IMG/VR virus record: IMGVR_UViG_3300044615_001577
Location: 1 to 20,745 of that record
Length of the DNA: 20,745 nucleotides
From: a virus
Reading direction: 5' to 3' (one strand)
Numbering within the stretch: the stretch's first letter is position 1; each line of letters opens with the position of its first letter. This document shows, piece by piece, positions 1-9,556 of this stretch. Both the position numbers and the translations under genes were made by a program. The notes under the pieces are model-generated. The model was not told the origin of the DNA. It was given only the letters and a program-made list of their open reading frames with translations, and made no database searches.

Positions 1-972
1 AAATTCCCATCTACTATCATTAATATCCCAAACTATTTGATGAACTTTACTATTATCATGATCAAGAACTTGCAATCCACCCAAACTTTCTGTTCCAGAA
101 ACATTAACTTGTATGATATTATCTCCAATATCAACAGTTGTACTATTAACAGTAGTAGCAGTACCCTGAACAACCAGATTACCTCCAACGGTAACATTTC
201 CATCAGTAGTTAAGTTTCGTAAACCAGTTATATCTTTACTACTATCCAGTACAACAGCTCTACTAGCCGATGCTGTTCCAACAACAACCCCAGATAAATA
301 TGTTAACTCATTTAGTGTGGCTTTGGTAGATGCATCTGTTATATTACTCCATAAATGAGTATGATTAGTATAAGCATATCCTGTGGTATGAATAGTTAAT
401 ATATTACTATTACTATCATAACTTAAAACAATGCCAGTACCAGCACTAAGAGTTGTGTCTACTTGATCAGAAACCGCATTCGCAAAATCTGTGATCAAAG
501 TTGATGGTATGCCAGTAACACAGGCTTTTAAGGTTCCAGCACTGTCATCATATGTCCAAGCTATCCCTGTACAGTTGCGTAAAAATCCGGTAGTTGTATG
601 GTCTCCACTACCAACAATATCTTGAACGCCTTCTGCGTCAACAGAAGCGACTGATACAAGATCCAATACTGCTTGATTAAAATTATTAACTTGAGAGGTG
701 GCTATTCCTGTTACTCCAATAGTAAGTGTTGAGCCATCCGGTCCTAATATTAATCCAACACCACTATTACTTAAAAAGCCACTTGGTACTATAGCCGTAA
801 ATGGTAGTCCACTGGCCCAATGTGTTGAACCATCGCCTATCTTAAATCTTTTTGTTGTAGTATCATAACCTAATTCACCATTATATAATATGCCTTGTCC
901 TAAAATACCAGAGGCATTATTCCATTGGGTTGTTGATCCTCTTCTAAATTGAATTAAATTATTAATTGGCAT
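1..972 (-). CDS. Tail fibre / receptor-binding protein, N-terminal part (runs off left edge)
   Basis: The reading frame is open from an ATG at 972 to the window edge, giving 324 residues with no stop, so only the N-terminal part is present. AAAGG lies a few bases upstream of the ATG. Residues 5-55 match the N-terminal domain seen in phage tropism-determinant and tail fibre proteins: FRRG near residue 10, GELGYDT near 32-38, KIGDG near 44-48. Then come three degenerate beta repeats ending in TGI or TGY (about 72-90, 135-155, 179-199), a module LSGVVVGTASASRAVVLDSS (227-246), and a domain around 280-323 (DIGDNIIQVN ... WDINDSRWE) common in long phage fibres. The role would be host-surface recognition at the tail tip. 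Position after the capsid and neck genes fits. The family call is confident; the receptor is unknown. Confidence 0.85.
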   Translation of the reverse strand, partial: MPINNLIQFRRGSTTQWNNASGILGQGILYNGELGYDTTTKRFKIGDGSTHWASGLPFTAIVPSGFLSNSGVGLILGPDGSTLTIGVTGIATSQVNNFNQAVLDLVSVASVDAEGVQDIVGSGDHTTTGFLRNCTGIAWTYDDSAGTLKACVTGIPSTLITDFANAVSDQVDTTLSAGTGIVLSYDSNSNILTIHTTGYAYTNHTHLWSNITDASTKATLNELTYLSGVVVGTASASRAVVLDSSKDITGLRNLTTDGNVTVGGNLVVQGTATTVNSTTVDIGDNIIQVNVSGTESLGGLQVLDHDNSKVHQIVWDINDSRWEF

Positions 973-990
973 ATTTAGTACCTTTATAGG

Positions 991-1209
991 TTATGGTGAT
1001 CCGCAGTCTAGTTCATAAAAATAATTATCTAAATAATAATCCAATCCATCAACTCCAGTCTTTTTGATTTTTGTTAATGGAATATTGTCTGGTAAATCTG
1101 AAATTAAAAATTTTTCAGTATTCACAACTTCAATATTTAATGAAACCTGATCTTCAACAGTAACTATATTGGCCTCATTTGAGGTTTCAATAACAATAAT
1201 ATTGCTCAT
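991..1209 (-). CDS. Small virion-module protein, unknown function
   Basis: 72 residues. The ATG at 1209 overlaps the stop of the upstream 142-aa gene as ATGA, a sign of translational coupling; an in-frame TTG three codons earlier is less likely. The protein is acidic, with no signal peptide, membrane segment or known motif visible. It contains a beta-rich looking N-terminal half (IIVIETSNEANIVTVEDQVS) and an aromatic C-terminus (YYLDNYFYEL). It sits between a structural protein and the tail fibre, so a small tail or baseplate component or a fibre-assembly factor is possible, but this is inference from position only. Confidence 0.7.
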   Translation of the reverse strand: MSNIIVIETSNEANIVTVEDQVSLNIEVVNTEKFLISDLPDNIPLTKIKKTGVDGLDYYLDNYFYELDCGSP

Positions 1210-1634
1210 GTCTGACAATCCAATGCGGTTTCAGAACTACTATATCGTTGTTTAATTGTTATTACACCATAAAGTAATCGTATAGTATAATTACCACCAT
1301 CTCCATAGAATTCATCTGGTGATTGTAATTCAAGATCGTATTTAGCACTATCAAAGTCAAAATTATTGGTAGTATCAGATGGTAATAATAGGGTTAATCT
1401 ACCATCAGTACCATCTATATAAAATTTATATAATGAATAATCTGCATTAGTGGTAGTATATACTTTTGTTGATGCTAGACTTTTTTTACTAACAGATAAA
1501 TATTCGGTCTTCATAGTTAATCTAGCACACCAATTAGTAATATTAATAGGATTTTCATTAGCATCTTTATATACTAATGATATTCTAAAAGACGATCCTC
1601 TTTCTATAGTAAAATTATAGTTAGCGGCTGACAT
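1206..1634 (-). CDS. Probable virion structural protein (beta-sandwich type)
   Basis: 142 residues, ATG at 1634 with AAAGGG just upstream in an 11-bp gap after the preceding gene. The N-terminus (NYNFTIERGSSFRISLVYKD, residues 5-24) followed by PINITNWCARLTMK resembles the first beta-sandwich of many small phage tail or baseplate accessory proteins, in which a polymer of strands carries a W-x-x-R-x-x motif. No transmembrane or catalytic motif is seen. It belongs to a leftward set (neck protein, this gene, 72-aa gene, fibre) with overlapping or closely packed frames. Likely a neck, tail or fibre-attachment component; the exact role cannot be decided here. Confidence 0.65.
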   Translation of the reverse strand: MSAANYNFTIERGSSFRISLVYKDANENPINITNWCARLTMKTEYLSVSKKSLASTKVYTTTNADYSLYKFYIDGTDGRLTLLLPSDTTNNFDFDSAKYDLELQSPDEFYGDGGNYTIRLLYGVITIKQRYSSSETALDCQT

Positions 1635-1645
1635 TAATGCCCTTT

Positions 1646-2161
1646 CTAGAACATATTTTTATGACGATGATTATCGTAGGCGATAAGCATAAATGGATCA
1701 AATTTATTGCCAACAAAAGGACTAAGTATAGCAGCAACTGCTGTAGCTTGTTGAACATCCCAGTGTTCTGATAAGTTGCTATACAACTGACACGGACCGT
1801 GCTGTATAATTTCTTTAAAGCCTGATAAATGATTGGATATTGCTAACTGAGCAGGACCAAGACCGGCCCTTACACCTTCTAGCGCTGCTCTGGTTCTAAA
1901 ATTACTTTGATCAATAATACAAGCTGCTTTTAAACTAACTAAGCAAAGAAAAATCTCGTCTTTATTGGCTGTGGGATCAGGATTTATGGTATTATTTATA
2001 CTATCAACATTATATTCTGTTTCTAATTGAACATCAAACTGAACATATCTAGCAGCTACTGTTATAACTTGTGTTAATCTATCATCATTATAACTAGGAT
2101 TATCAGATAAATCATTTATTAAAACTCTAACTAAATTAATAATATCAGATTGCCAAGCCAT
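1646..2161 (-). CDS. Probable head-tail connector / neck protein
   Basis: 171 residues if started at the ATG at 2161, which has AAAGGAG at proper distance. An upstream in-frame ATG at 2197 would add 12 residues but lacks such a site, so 2161 is preferred. The N-terminal half is helical (SDIINLVRVLINDLSDNPSYNDDRL, about 4-28, then a helix TQVITVAARYVQFDVQLE), the pattern of gp6-like connector proteins that bind under the portal. C-terminal to that, CLVSLKAACIIDQSNFRTRA suggests another helix. It is the first gene after the terminator that ends the capsid transcript, and precedes tail components. The connector role rests on helix pattern, size and position, not on a recognised signature. Confidence 0.55.
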   Translation of the reverse strand: MAWQSDIINLVRVLINDLSDNPSYNDDRLTQVITVAARYVQFDVQLETEYNVDSINNTINPDPTANKDEIFLCLVSLKAACIIDQSNFRTRAALEGVRAGLGPAQLAISNHLSGFKEIIQHGPCQLYSNLSEHWDVQQATAVAAILSPFVGNKFDPFMLIAYDNHRHKNMF

Positions 2162-2200
2162 AATATCTCCTTTGTTATATACTAATGTATTATACACCTA

Positions 2201-2227
2201 AAAAATAAGGCTGGCACTAGGCCAGCC
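2201..2227 (-). terminator. Intrinsic terminator after the major capsid gene
   Basis: GGCTGGC at 2209-2215 pairs with GCCAGCC at 2221-2227 around a 5-nt loop. Read on the minus strand the stem is followed by TTATTTTTT. It lies 31 bp past the capsid gene stop, so it would lower expression of the downstream neck and tail genes relative to capsid. A plus-strand reading is also possible (CTATTTTAT after the stem) but nothing is transcribed that way here. Confidence 0.8.
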
Positions 2228-2257
2228 CTATTTTATAATCAAGTTATTATGGTTATA

Positions 2258-3271
2258 TTATAGAGCGCCAAGTAGCACTCTACGATTATCAAGAACAGCA
2301 AAACCTTGTTCTGCCCAACCATAGAAACCAGCTCGTTTTTGACGATGAAGTGTATCATCTTCAAAAATTTGAACTTCTTGACGAACTGGCATAATGAAGC
2401 TGTCTCTCTTGCGAAGATCAAGACCAACAACAACTTCTAGTTTGCTGCCAGGAAGACTACCACTAAGAGTATTGCTATAGAATAGTTGATACTCTTGACC
2501 TTCACCAAGTTCATCAAGATCGTGAAGATTGATGCCGAATACTCTGTTAAGAGTACCGTCAGCAGCAGTATAAATTTCACGACGAGTAACTTCATCAACT
2601 TGGTCGATACCCCAATTACGAATATCTTCCATAGCCTCTGGTGAAACATAAAGATCGGTCAACATACCACGATTATTACTAGCGGAGTTACCACCGCCGT
2701 TACGTCTCATGACTGTTTTCATCAAAGAAACCAATCTCTTGCTAAATTGACCAGCTGTAGCATCGCTATCGTAAACTACGATATTGCGATCAACACCAGC
2801 GGCAAGAACAGTGTGCCAGCCGTCATCATTCATCTTCTTGACGAATGAACCTTCTAGCACTTCCATGGCACGACCAACAACATCCCAGCGAGCATCACGA
2901 GCATACTTTAGTAAGTAGTCGATACTAGCTCCGATGTCATAGGTTGGAACCATGACGTAATCGCCTTCAACATGACGTTCTGGAATATAGCCGTGATTAG
3001 GAACAGTATAAGCAACAAAGTCTTTTTCTGTTCCAGGAGCTAAGAAATCTAGTGGGAATTCAGGAGTAGCACTTTGAGCCAATTGAATGGGTTCAAAAAT
3101 ACCATCAAGAATATCACCACTCAACAAACCTTGACGAAGTGGAAGCTCTAGTGCTTTTGCAAATTCTGCATTAGCAGCAAGAGATACCTCTCTATTAGCA
3201 GAACCAGATTTTACCAAAAGATCGGTAAGTTCTGGTGTTGGCTTAAAAGCTTTAGTATTAACTTCTGACAT
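2258..3271 (-). CDS. Major capsid protein (HK97-fold type)
   Basis: 337 residues, ATG at 3271 preceded by AAGGGAG. The size, the position directly after protease-scaffold and decoration genes, and segments such as FVAYTVPNHGYIPERHVEGD (about 87-106), the long helix YARDARWDVVGRAMEVLEGS and the P-domain-like C-terminus (LYVSPEAMEDIRNW ... GFAVLDNRR) are typical of HK97-like major capsid subunits. The product assembles the icosahedral shell around the scaffold and is probably trimmed by the protease encoded just upstream. A strong intrinsic terminator follows. No start or frame anomaly was seen. Confidence in the role is high on context and moderate on sequence alone. Confidence 0.85.
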   Translation of the reverse strand: MSEVNTKAFKPTPELTDLLVKSGSANREVSLAANAEFAKALELPLRQGLLSGDILDGIFEPIQLAQSATPEFPLDFLAPGTEKDFVAYTVPNHGYIPERHVEGDYVMVPTYDIGASIDYLLKYARDARWDVVGRAMEVLEGSFVKKMNDDGWHTVLAAGVDRNIVVYDSDATAGQFSKRLVSLMKTVMRRNGGGNSASNNRGMLTDLYVSPEAMEDIRNWGIDQVDEVTRREIYTAADGTLNRVFGINLHDLDELGEGQEYQLFYSNTLSGSLPGSKLEVVVGLDLRKRDSFIMPVRQEVQIFEDDTLHRQKRAGFYGWAEQGFAVLDNRRVLLGAL

Positions 3272-3297
3272 AAGTGTTTCTCCCTTATTTTAAAAAA

Positions 3298-3747
3298 TTA
3301 TCGAATGTTGACTGAGACTTTGGCGTAACCATCAGCATCTACTTTGCTCAAGAATGAGCCAATTTGCACAGCGTTGGTACTTGTGGTAGAAATTAGGCCA
3401 TTAGCACCAACATAAGCGCCGCTACCAGCACTTGGGGTACCATCAACCAGATTTGTAGTAACTTGACCAACACGCAACAGTGTGACTTTGCCACCAACTT
3501 GCACTTCATCTTTGTGCCAATTGATGTGCTGTCTGGTTAGATCATAATTGACTACGTCATTTAATAGAACGCCGACTGGAAGAGAACCGCTAGCAGCAGC
3601 AGCATATGCCACAACAGCAGCAGAATCATCCATTGCTACGCCTGAACCACTAGTTGTAGTGCAAACAACACCGCCCCTAGCGCCAGTTGTATTCATGAAA
3701 AATGATACATCGGTAAGTACTTCGATACGATCAGGTTTAAGAGCCAT
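3298..3747 (-). CDS. Capsid decoration / stabilisation protein
   Basis: 149 residues, ATG at 3747 with GGGAG upstream. It is rich in Gly, Ala, Val, Ser and Thr, with low charge and an all-beta look (VGGKVTLLRVGQVTTNLVDG, SGAYVGANGLIS), as in the small head-decoration proteins (DUF2190-like and related) that bind the outer face of mature capsids. It sits between the protease-scaffold gene and the major capsid gene, the usual place for such proteins. It could instead be a minor head protein; family membership is by resemblance, not by a diagnostic motif. Confidence 0.7.
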   Translation of the reverse strand: MALKPDRIEVLTDVSFFMNTTGARGGVVCTTTSGSGVAMDDSAAVVAYAAAASGSLPVGVLLNDVVNYDLTRQHINWHKDEVQVGGKVTLLRVGQVTTNLVDGTPSAGSGAYVGANGLISTTSTNAVQIGSFLSKVDADGYAKVSVNIR

Positions 3748-3748
3748 A

Positions 3749-5278
3749 TTATTCTCCCTTATTAAGTTTTTTGCCTAGTCTAGCACATACGAATTCAACA
3801 AGTTCGGCACGGGTAGTGTCTATTGAAGAAACACTTTCTGAGCCAACAGATAAATTAACTGATTCTTCAGTTTCTACAGTATCAAGCAATTCTGGAGTAA
3901 CTTCTTCATTCTCGCTAGCTACTGATTCTTCTGCTTTATAATTGTTAGTAAAAAGTGTTTTGAATGTTTCAAATGTGTCATCATCAACTTTTTCTAGCTT
4001 ATCAACAGTTTCATTAGCTAATTCTTTAGCTACACCAAGATCGATAAGAGCGGCCATTCTTTTGTTCTTTTTCTCTTTTTTCATGTCTTCAACTTCTTTG
4101 GCCTTATAAGCAGCGATAGCTTCTTTAGCTTCTTCTAGTTCTGCTAGTGCAGCTTTGTATTTTGATTCATACTCAGCTTTCATTAGAGCAACTTCTTCTG
4201 CCATTTTCATAGCTTTCTCTTCGGCCATCTTCATAGCCTTTTCTTCTGCCATTTTCATGGCTCTCTCTTCAGCCATTTTCATAGCTTTTTCCTCAACCAT
4301 TTTCATGAGAGTATCTTCATCTTTATTCATTGGAACAGCAGCTTCGGTTTCTGTTGTGTTAGTCACTACTTCTGCTACTGGAGACTCATTGGTGTTTTCT
4401 GTGACCACTGATGCCTCCGATACTTCAGTTGCTACGTTATTTTGTGTTGTGTCTAAACTCATATCTATTGTCTCCGGTATACAGGTTGACTGATTCAGTA
4501 ATACACCTAATTCTTCGAAAGAATCATTTTTTTTATCACAAATACAACTTTGTGAAAAAATTATACTATCAGGATTAGCGGGCTTATTAACAAAACCCTT
4601 TCCAGAAAAAGTAATATTTCGTAAAACTCTACCAATTTTATAGTTCTCATGTTGGCCAACTCCACCATAAGCTCGTAAAAACTTGGTTAAATGGGCCGTA
4701 CTTTCGTTTCTTGGTAATGTAGAATATTTACCATTTTTAGTATTTAGCAATCCATAATCAAATCCTTTAAAAAAACATTCCATACTTACAAATTTGGTTC
4801 CATTTTCAATTTCTGAAATTAATGTTTCTGCTCTATTTTTAAGTTCAGGATCTGTAAATCCCCTATAAATAACGGATCCTGTTAATATATGATATTTATC
4901 TGGTAGTTGATCTAATGGAATATCTTTATCTATAATATTTCCACTATCATCAATTGGCCAATTAGCAGTTATGTGGCCGATTATAGTATTTTCATCGTGT
5001 TCAAGATTTGTTGGTTTGTCTTCTGGAGAATCTTTTGCTGCCCAAACTTCTGCTTTGTCAAAAATATCATCATTTTTATTCCAAGATGAACTTACTAAAA
5101 TAGATTGAACATAATATAAATCAGAATCTTTGACAGATGCTTCGCTTTTTACCATACATCTCATTGCTGGTTCGTCTTTAGAATCAGCTTTTTCTGCAAT
5201 AGATGCATAGGTTATGGATGCGGATGATTTGATAATATCTTCTAGACCATCTTCTTGTTCGGCAATAAATATATTCAT
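3749..5278 (-). CDS. Prohead maturation protease fused to scaffold-like domain
   Basis: 509 residues; ATG at 5278, only 2 bp after the portal stop. Residues about 38-240 look like a phage prohead serine protease: a candidate His in NLEHDENTIIGHI (H94) and a candidate Ser in KFVSMECFF (S165), followed by FSGKGFVNKPANP (224-236). The rest (about 280-509) is acidic and helical and contains four consecutive 8-residue repeats of the type KAMKMAEE (331-362, DNA 4193-4288), then a Lys/Glu coiled coil, then an acidic tail. Such a protease plus scaffold fusion would form the core of the procapsid and then cut itself and the capsid N-termini. The catalytic assignments are from motif shape only. Position between portal and capsid supports the role. 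Confidence 0.8.
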   Translation of the reverse strand: MNIFIAEQEDGLEDIIKSSASITYASIAEKADSKDEPAMRCMVKSEASVKDSDLYYVQSILVSSSWNKNDDIFDKAEVWAAKDSPEDKPTNLEHDENTIIGHITANWPIDDSGNIIDKDIPLDQLPDKYHILTGSVIYRGFTDPELKNRAETLISEIENGTKFVSMECFFKGFDYGLLNTKNGKYSTLPRNESTAHLTKFLRAYGGVGQHENYKIGRVLRNITFSGKGFVNKPANPDSIIFSQSCICDKKNDSFEELGVLLNQSTCIPETIDMSLDTTQNNVATEVSEASVVTENTNESPVAEVVTNTTETEAAVPMNKDEDTLMKMVEEKAMKMAEERAMKMAEEKAMKMAEEKAMKMAEEVALMKAEYESKYKAALAELEEAKEAIAAYKAKEVEDMKKEKKNKRMAALIDLGVAKELANETVDKLEKVDDDTFETFKTLFTNNYKAEESVASENEEVTPELLDTVETEESVNLSVGSESVSSIDTTRAELVEFVCARLGKKLNKGE

Positions 5279-5280
5279 AA

Positions 5281-7479
5281 TTAATTATCTAAAGAATAGA
5301 GGGTAGTATAGAATGAAGATTTAGCTTGTTTAATATTTTCAGTAGACAATTCTTCTTGCAAATCAGATTTTAATCTATTTAACCATACACTATATATATC
5401 CATAGTAGCTAGAATTTTTTGATCATTTATAGTTTCTAGTTTACTAACAACAGAATTATGACTAATATTTTCAAAAGGATCTAATGTGAATAAAATTTTA
5501 GTTTTAGTTTTTTCTAATTCTTTGCTTTCTTCATTAGATAAGCTTCTAAGATTTTTTTTATTATAGAAGTCTAAAATAATAGGATTAATAATATTACTAA
5601 TTTTATCCTGAGCATTATTTGCCCATATATTTAAGCTAGCTCCTGTTTGAGGAGAAAATTGCTTTTGCTTTCTTTGGGTGGTATCTTTACTATTTTTAGG
5701 ACGACCCTGATTAGGTTGTCCAGATAAATTTGGTCCAACAGATGGTGCTACTGGCGAACCAAGTTTAGGCATTGCCAATTCTTGTTTAAGTTCCATAGCA
5801 TTTTTTTCGCCATTTTTCTTTTTTTCTAATTCTAGTCCAACTTGACTAGGAGATACTAATCCACTTTGTAGAGCTATTTTCTTTAATGAATTTTCTAATT
5901 GAGGATCATGCCACGGCCCAGCTTTTCTAACCATACGATTTTTTGCCCTATCTTTAGATTCTCTTGATAGTCTTGATTTTTCTATATCGGCATCAAAACC
6001 AAAACGACTATGTAATAATTCGTCACTAATAAGATTACGATCTGCTAATTGAATAAGTAAAGCCTTTTCGGAATCTTCATTACTAAGATCCATTTTATCA
6101 AATTCTATTTTAGCAGGATATCTAAAACCCATAGCTTTTTGTACTATCGCTATTTCATTCTCCCAGAATTCTGTTAATACATCTCTTCCGTATTGTAATC
6201 TTTGTGTGAGGGTTTTTAGACTAATAAAATTATTTGTTGTTCCTGCTGCACCAAATGTGCCGGTGAGCGTTGGAGGAATACCAAGACCAGCATATACGCT
6301 ATTTAAATGAGGAATATATTTACCTTCTCCTAAAAATTGATGCACACTAGTTTTACTTTCTAGCAAATCAATATCTGGACCCCAAATAAGATCCATTGTA
6401 CCACCACCAACATTATTGCCTAAAATTTGTGCTAATTTACTGGTTGCTGCTTTGGTAGGAGATATTTTATGTTCTAAGCTACCTAATTTAAAAATACGAA
6501 TATTAGATATCGCGCCATCTAGTGCTGACATATCTGCTAATTTTAATTTTTCAAGAATGGTAATATCGTCCATAATAGCATATATCATAGGATATGCCCA
6601 GCTTTGCCAATCATCTTTCTTGTAATGAAAGACTAGAGTTTTATTAGGATCTAATGGATATCCACGTTTTTGTTTTGCTGCCTCGACAATATTTTGTGGT
6701 AAAGAATTAACAATCTGTTTTTCAATTTCGGTTTTTGGAGCTAATATAGCTTTTCTAATTGGTGCTGGTAAAGAAATTTCAAGTAATTTTTGTTGTGCAA
6801 ATGATGCTATTGGGCCAGCCGTTATGTCTACTACAACAGGATCTATAAAAGTATATTTCCAAGGAATTTCTCTTTTTTCAACGATTGGAGTTATAATTTT
6901 ATCTACCAAGAGATCTGGAGATGATACGCTCTTATAAAGATCGTTAGCTACTTTTAAGCTTAGTTTACCTGTTTGTCTATTAACAACAACGTTTCCAGTC
7001 TTGTATAGATTATTTAAAAATCTTTCGCTACGATCTTTACCCCTAATCTTTTTAAACCATTGTTTATAAAATCTTTCTATTCTTTTATCTTTATGAACCA
7101 ATCTAACTCCCTGAGAAGCAAAATCGCCCATAAGGTCAATAACATTTTTTACTAAACCAACTCTTTGATAAATATCTTCGGCTTTTTGCATTATCTGTTT
7201 TTGTCTAACAGGAATAGCTTCGCCTGGTCTAAAATAATAGTAGTCAGATTTGGTTAATCCTGGTCTGCCTGACGTATTACGATCAAGATCAGAATAATCA
7301 AGATTATATCGTCTTGTTGCGCCCGCTTTTTCAACAACTGTATATTCAGACAATGATTGTCCAGAAATTTTCATGGCTTCTTGTCGAGAAGCTTCGTCGT
7401 CTCCCCAAGCTATAAAAGCTGGTTCGTCGGGATTATTGGTCGTATTAACTGTTTCGCTTTTTGGATATTTTTTAGCCAT
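5281..7479 (-). CDS. Portal protein
   Basis: 732 residues, ATG at 7479. No good Shine-Dalgarno is visible. The length is within the upper range for portals. The first part (IYQRVGLVKNVIDLMGDFASQGVRLV, about 108-133) is the usual portal start in which a helix leads into the clip/stem fold. FHYKKDDWQSWAYPMIYAIMDDI (284-306), a typical wing segment, and a Gly-rich turn GIPPTLTGTFGAAGTTNN (399-416) follow. The C-terminus beyond residue about 540 is Lys/Gln-rich and low complexity. Portals form a dodecamer at one capsid vertex through which DNA is packaged by the terminase encoded immediately upstream. The order terminase, portal, protease, capsid is canonical. Confidence 0.88.
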   Translation of the reverse strand: MAKKYPKSETVNTTNNPDEPAFIAWGDDEASRQEAMKISGQSLSEYTVVEKAGATRRYNLDYSDLDRNTSGRPGLTKSDYYYFRPGEAIPVRQKQIMQKAEDIYQRVGLVKNVIDLMGDFASQGVRLVHKDKRIERFYKQWFKKIRGKDRSERFLNNLYKTGNVVVNRQTGKLSLKVANDLYKSVSSPDLLVDKIITPIVEKREIPWKYTFIDPVVVDITAGPIASFAQQKLLEISLPAPIRKAILAPKTEIEKQIVNSLPQNIVEAAKQKRGYPLDPNKTLVFHYKKDDWQSWAYPMIYAIMDDITILEKLKLADMSALDGAISNIRIFKLGSLEHKISPTKAATSKLAQILGNNVGGGTMDLIWGPDIDLLESKTSVHQFLGEGKYIPHLNSVYAGLGIPPTLTGTFGAAGTTNNFISLKTLTQRLQYGRDVLTEFWENEIAIVQKAMGFRYPAKIEFDKMDLSNEDSEKALLIQLADRNLISDELLHSRFGFDADIEKSRLSRESKDRAKNRMVRKAGPWHDPQLENSLKKIALQSGLVSPSQVGLELEKKKNGEKNAMELKQELAMPKLGSPVAPSVGPNLSGQPNQGRPKNSKDTTQRKQKQFSPQTGASLNIWANNAQDKISNIINPIILDFYNKKNLRSLSNEESKELEKTKTKILFTLDPFENISHNSVVSKLETINDQKILATMDIYSVWLNRLKSDLQEELSTENIKQAKSSFYTTLYSLDN

Positions 7480-7531
7480 AATATTAATTGTAATGCAGTA
7501 GGATTATGATGTGATTACTTTAATAATACAC

Positions 7532-9556
7532 TCAATTATTATAAATACCCAAATATATATCGTTATCATTAGCGCTGGATGTAAACCATTCTGGACCTTT
7601 GTACATTTGGCCATTTAATTTTGTAGCATTTTTAGCATTTTCTCCTACAACATCATATTCAATAGTTTTATATGATCTAGTCATTTGTCTAGCTAACATA
7701 TTAGCAATAAGCAAGGCGCTATATCTATCTTTTCTTAATCTGCCTTTTTTACCACTAGTTAGTTTTATTTCTGGAGTATCCCATCTATCTCTAGCATTAG
7801 GGCCCTGACTAGTTTGTGTCATAACAATTGTGGTTAATTCATTTTTAAGTTCTTCAATTTCTACAACACATTCGCTAAGATTATCATAAATAGGATTAAG
7901 ATCTGTTGTTAATATATCCTGTCCTTCTGCTGCTAGCGTTAAACCTAGTGTAAGATTATCAAATCTTGGAAATAGCAATACTTTATCTTCCATATCTTTT
8001 CGTAAACCATGATTAGCTTGACTAGTCCAATCTGCTCTAGCGAATTGTATAAGTTCAAGTATGTGCAAGCCTTGCTGATTATCAGTTTCTTTGGATTTGC
8101 TGTAGTCTATAGTTGGCCAAATTAATATTTCTCCATCATTTAACTTATCCGGATCATGTAAGGCTTCTTCTATAGCTATACCTCCTCCTTGAGCATCTAA
8201 TCCTATTCTAGCGCATGGAAAAGTTTTCATTAAATTTCTAATTTTTCTTGCACAAAAACCATAGAAGTCATGATCTTCTACTAGCCCTGTCTTTTGACGA
8301 TCTTTAAAATTACTACGATTGGTTGTCCAGCAATATACTACTCTATTATGATCATTGTTTAATTCTAAAATAACTATACTAAAATTATCATTTTCTGATG
8401 CAGGATCGATACCGTATATGTATTGCTTGTGTGAGGAACCCTTTACTATTGCATCAAAAAGTATTGGCCTGCCTTGGGAGTCTGTTATATTTTTTTCTGT
8501 TGATACAACACAACTTTCTACTAAACTACGCCTAAAAAATCCTTCACTGTCCTCAACAAAACAAGCAGCATATTCCATATTATATATACCAGTATGAATA
8601 GTGGCTTTTGCTCTAGCAACTTGTTTATCATCCATAAATCCTTTAGGGATTAATTCATATGGTATTCTTACTATACTATAATCTTTCCAATTAAAATTTT
8701 CTGGAACACTTTCTGGAAATACATCTTTAAGTTTATTAATATCTCCTTTGCTATTAATAATAGTTTTGTATCTATTCCAATATTTAGCAAAATGCTTAAA
8801 GGCATAGTCTGCTGTTCCTGATATTATGGCCTGATTGCTCATTTTTGTGTCTAATGCTTCTAATTCATCATTCCATATACCCATTTCTTGCATCGCTGTT
8901 TTTTTAGCTTGTTCTTTGACATTTTGTATTGGACTAGCACTCACGGCTGCGAAACCTGAAACAACCGTTTCATAAATATCGGGCGATATTGACGCAAATT
9001 CGTCTGCGATAATAATATGTGCTCTTAAACCTCTAATTTTACTACCGTCACCCATTGGAATAGCAATAGCCCAGCTATCGCCATATCTCATTGTACATCT
9101 ATCAACATCTCTTCGTGGACCGTCATCATTACCGTTGAATATGCTCCTTAGAATTGGGCTATTTCTCCAAATCGTTTCCATATATTCAAAAATCACTTTG
9201 CTTTGACGAAATGCTGCACCAACTATAACTATTTTGGTTCCAGGAATAAAGATACATTTTAATGTAGCATATAATGCTAATAAAAAACTTTTACCAAAAC
9301 CACGACTAGCAACAAACATTGGAAAAGCTCTATTCCAAAATTCTTGTAATATTGCTATCTGCACAGGATGTAGTTCAATATTCATTAGCAGTTTGCATGT
9401 TGATCCTAAATAGTTCGGATCTCTCATAATTTTTAATAAATGCTTATCTGGATTTTCTATATCTTCTCTGGATCTATTAATCATAAGATTACGACTAATA
9501 GTTAGTTTAGATAAATCTCCTAGACCTAACCATGCATCATCAAAATTATATGACAT
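7532..9556 (-). CDS. terL: Terminase large subunit (ATPase plus nuclease)
   Basis: 674 residues from the ATG at 9556, which gives an 11-bp overlap with the upstream gene; an in-frame ATG at 9589 would give a longer overlap. Neither has a clear Shine-Dalgarno. Walker A is ASRGFGKS (83-90), Walker B is IIIADE (181-186), a coupling motif SGTAD follows at 246-250. The C-terminal RNase H-like nuclease shows YGIDPASENDNFS (381-393, D384) and a second acidic strand IGLDAQGGG (451-459, D454); a third acid probably lies in KDRYSALLIAN. This is the motor that pumps and cuts DNA into the prohead through the portal encoded next. All key motifs appear intact. Confidence 0.93.
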   Translation of the reverse strand: MSYNFDDAWLGLGDLSKLTISRNLMINRSREDIENPDKHLLKIMRDPNYLGSTCKLLMNIELHPVQIAILQEFWNRAFPMFVASRGFGKSFLLALYATLKCIFIPGTKIVIVGAAFRQSKVIFEYMETIWRNSPILRSIFNGNDDGPRRDVDRCTMRYGDSWAIAIPMGDGSKIRGLRAHIIIADEFASISPDIYETVVSGFAAVSASPIQNVKEQAKKTAMQEMGIWNDELEALDTKMSNQAIISGTADYAFKHFAKYWNRYKTIINSKGDINKLKDVFPESVPENFNWKDYSIVRIPYELIPKGFMDDKQVARAKATIHTGIYNMEYAACFVEDSEGFFRRSLVESCVVSTEKNITDSQGRPILFDAIVKGSSHKQYIYGIDPASENDNFSIVILELNNDHNRVVYCWTTNRSNFKDRQKTGLVEDHDFYGFCARKIRNLMKTFPCARIGLDAQGGGIAIEEALHDPDKLNDGEILIWPTIDYSKSKETDNQQGLHILELIQFARADWTSQANHGLRKDMEDKVLLFPRFDNLTLGLTLAAEGQDILTTDLNPIYDNLSECVVEIEELKNELTTIVMTQTSQGPNARDRWDTPEIKLTSGKKGRLRKDRYSALLIANMLARQMTRSYKTIEYDVVGENAKNATKLNGQMYKGPEWFTSSANDNDIYLGIYNN

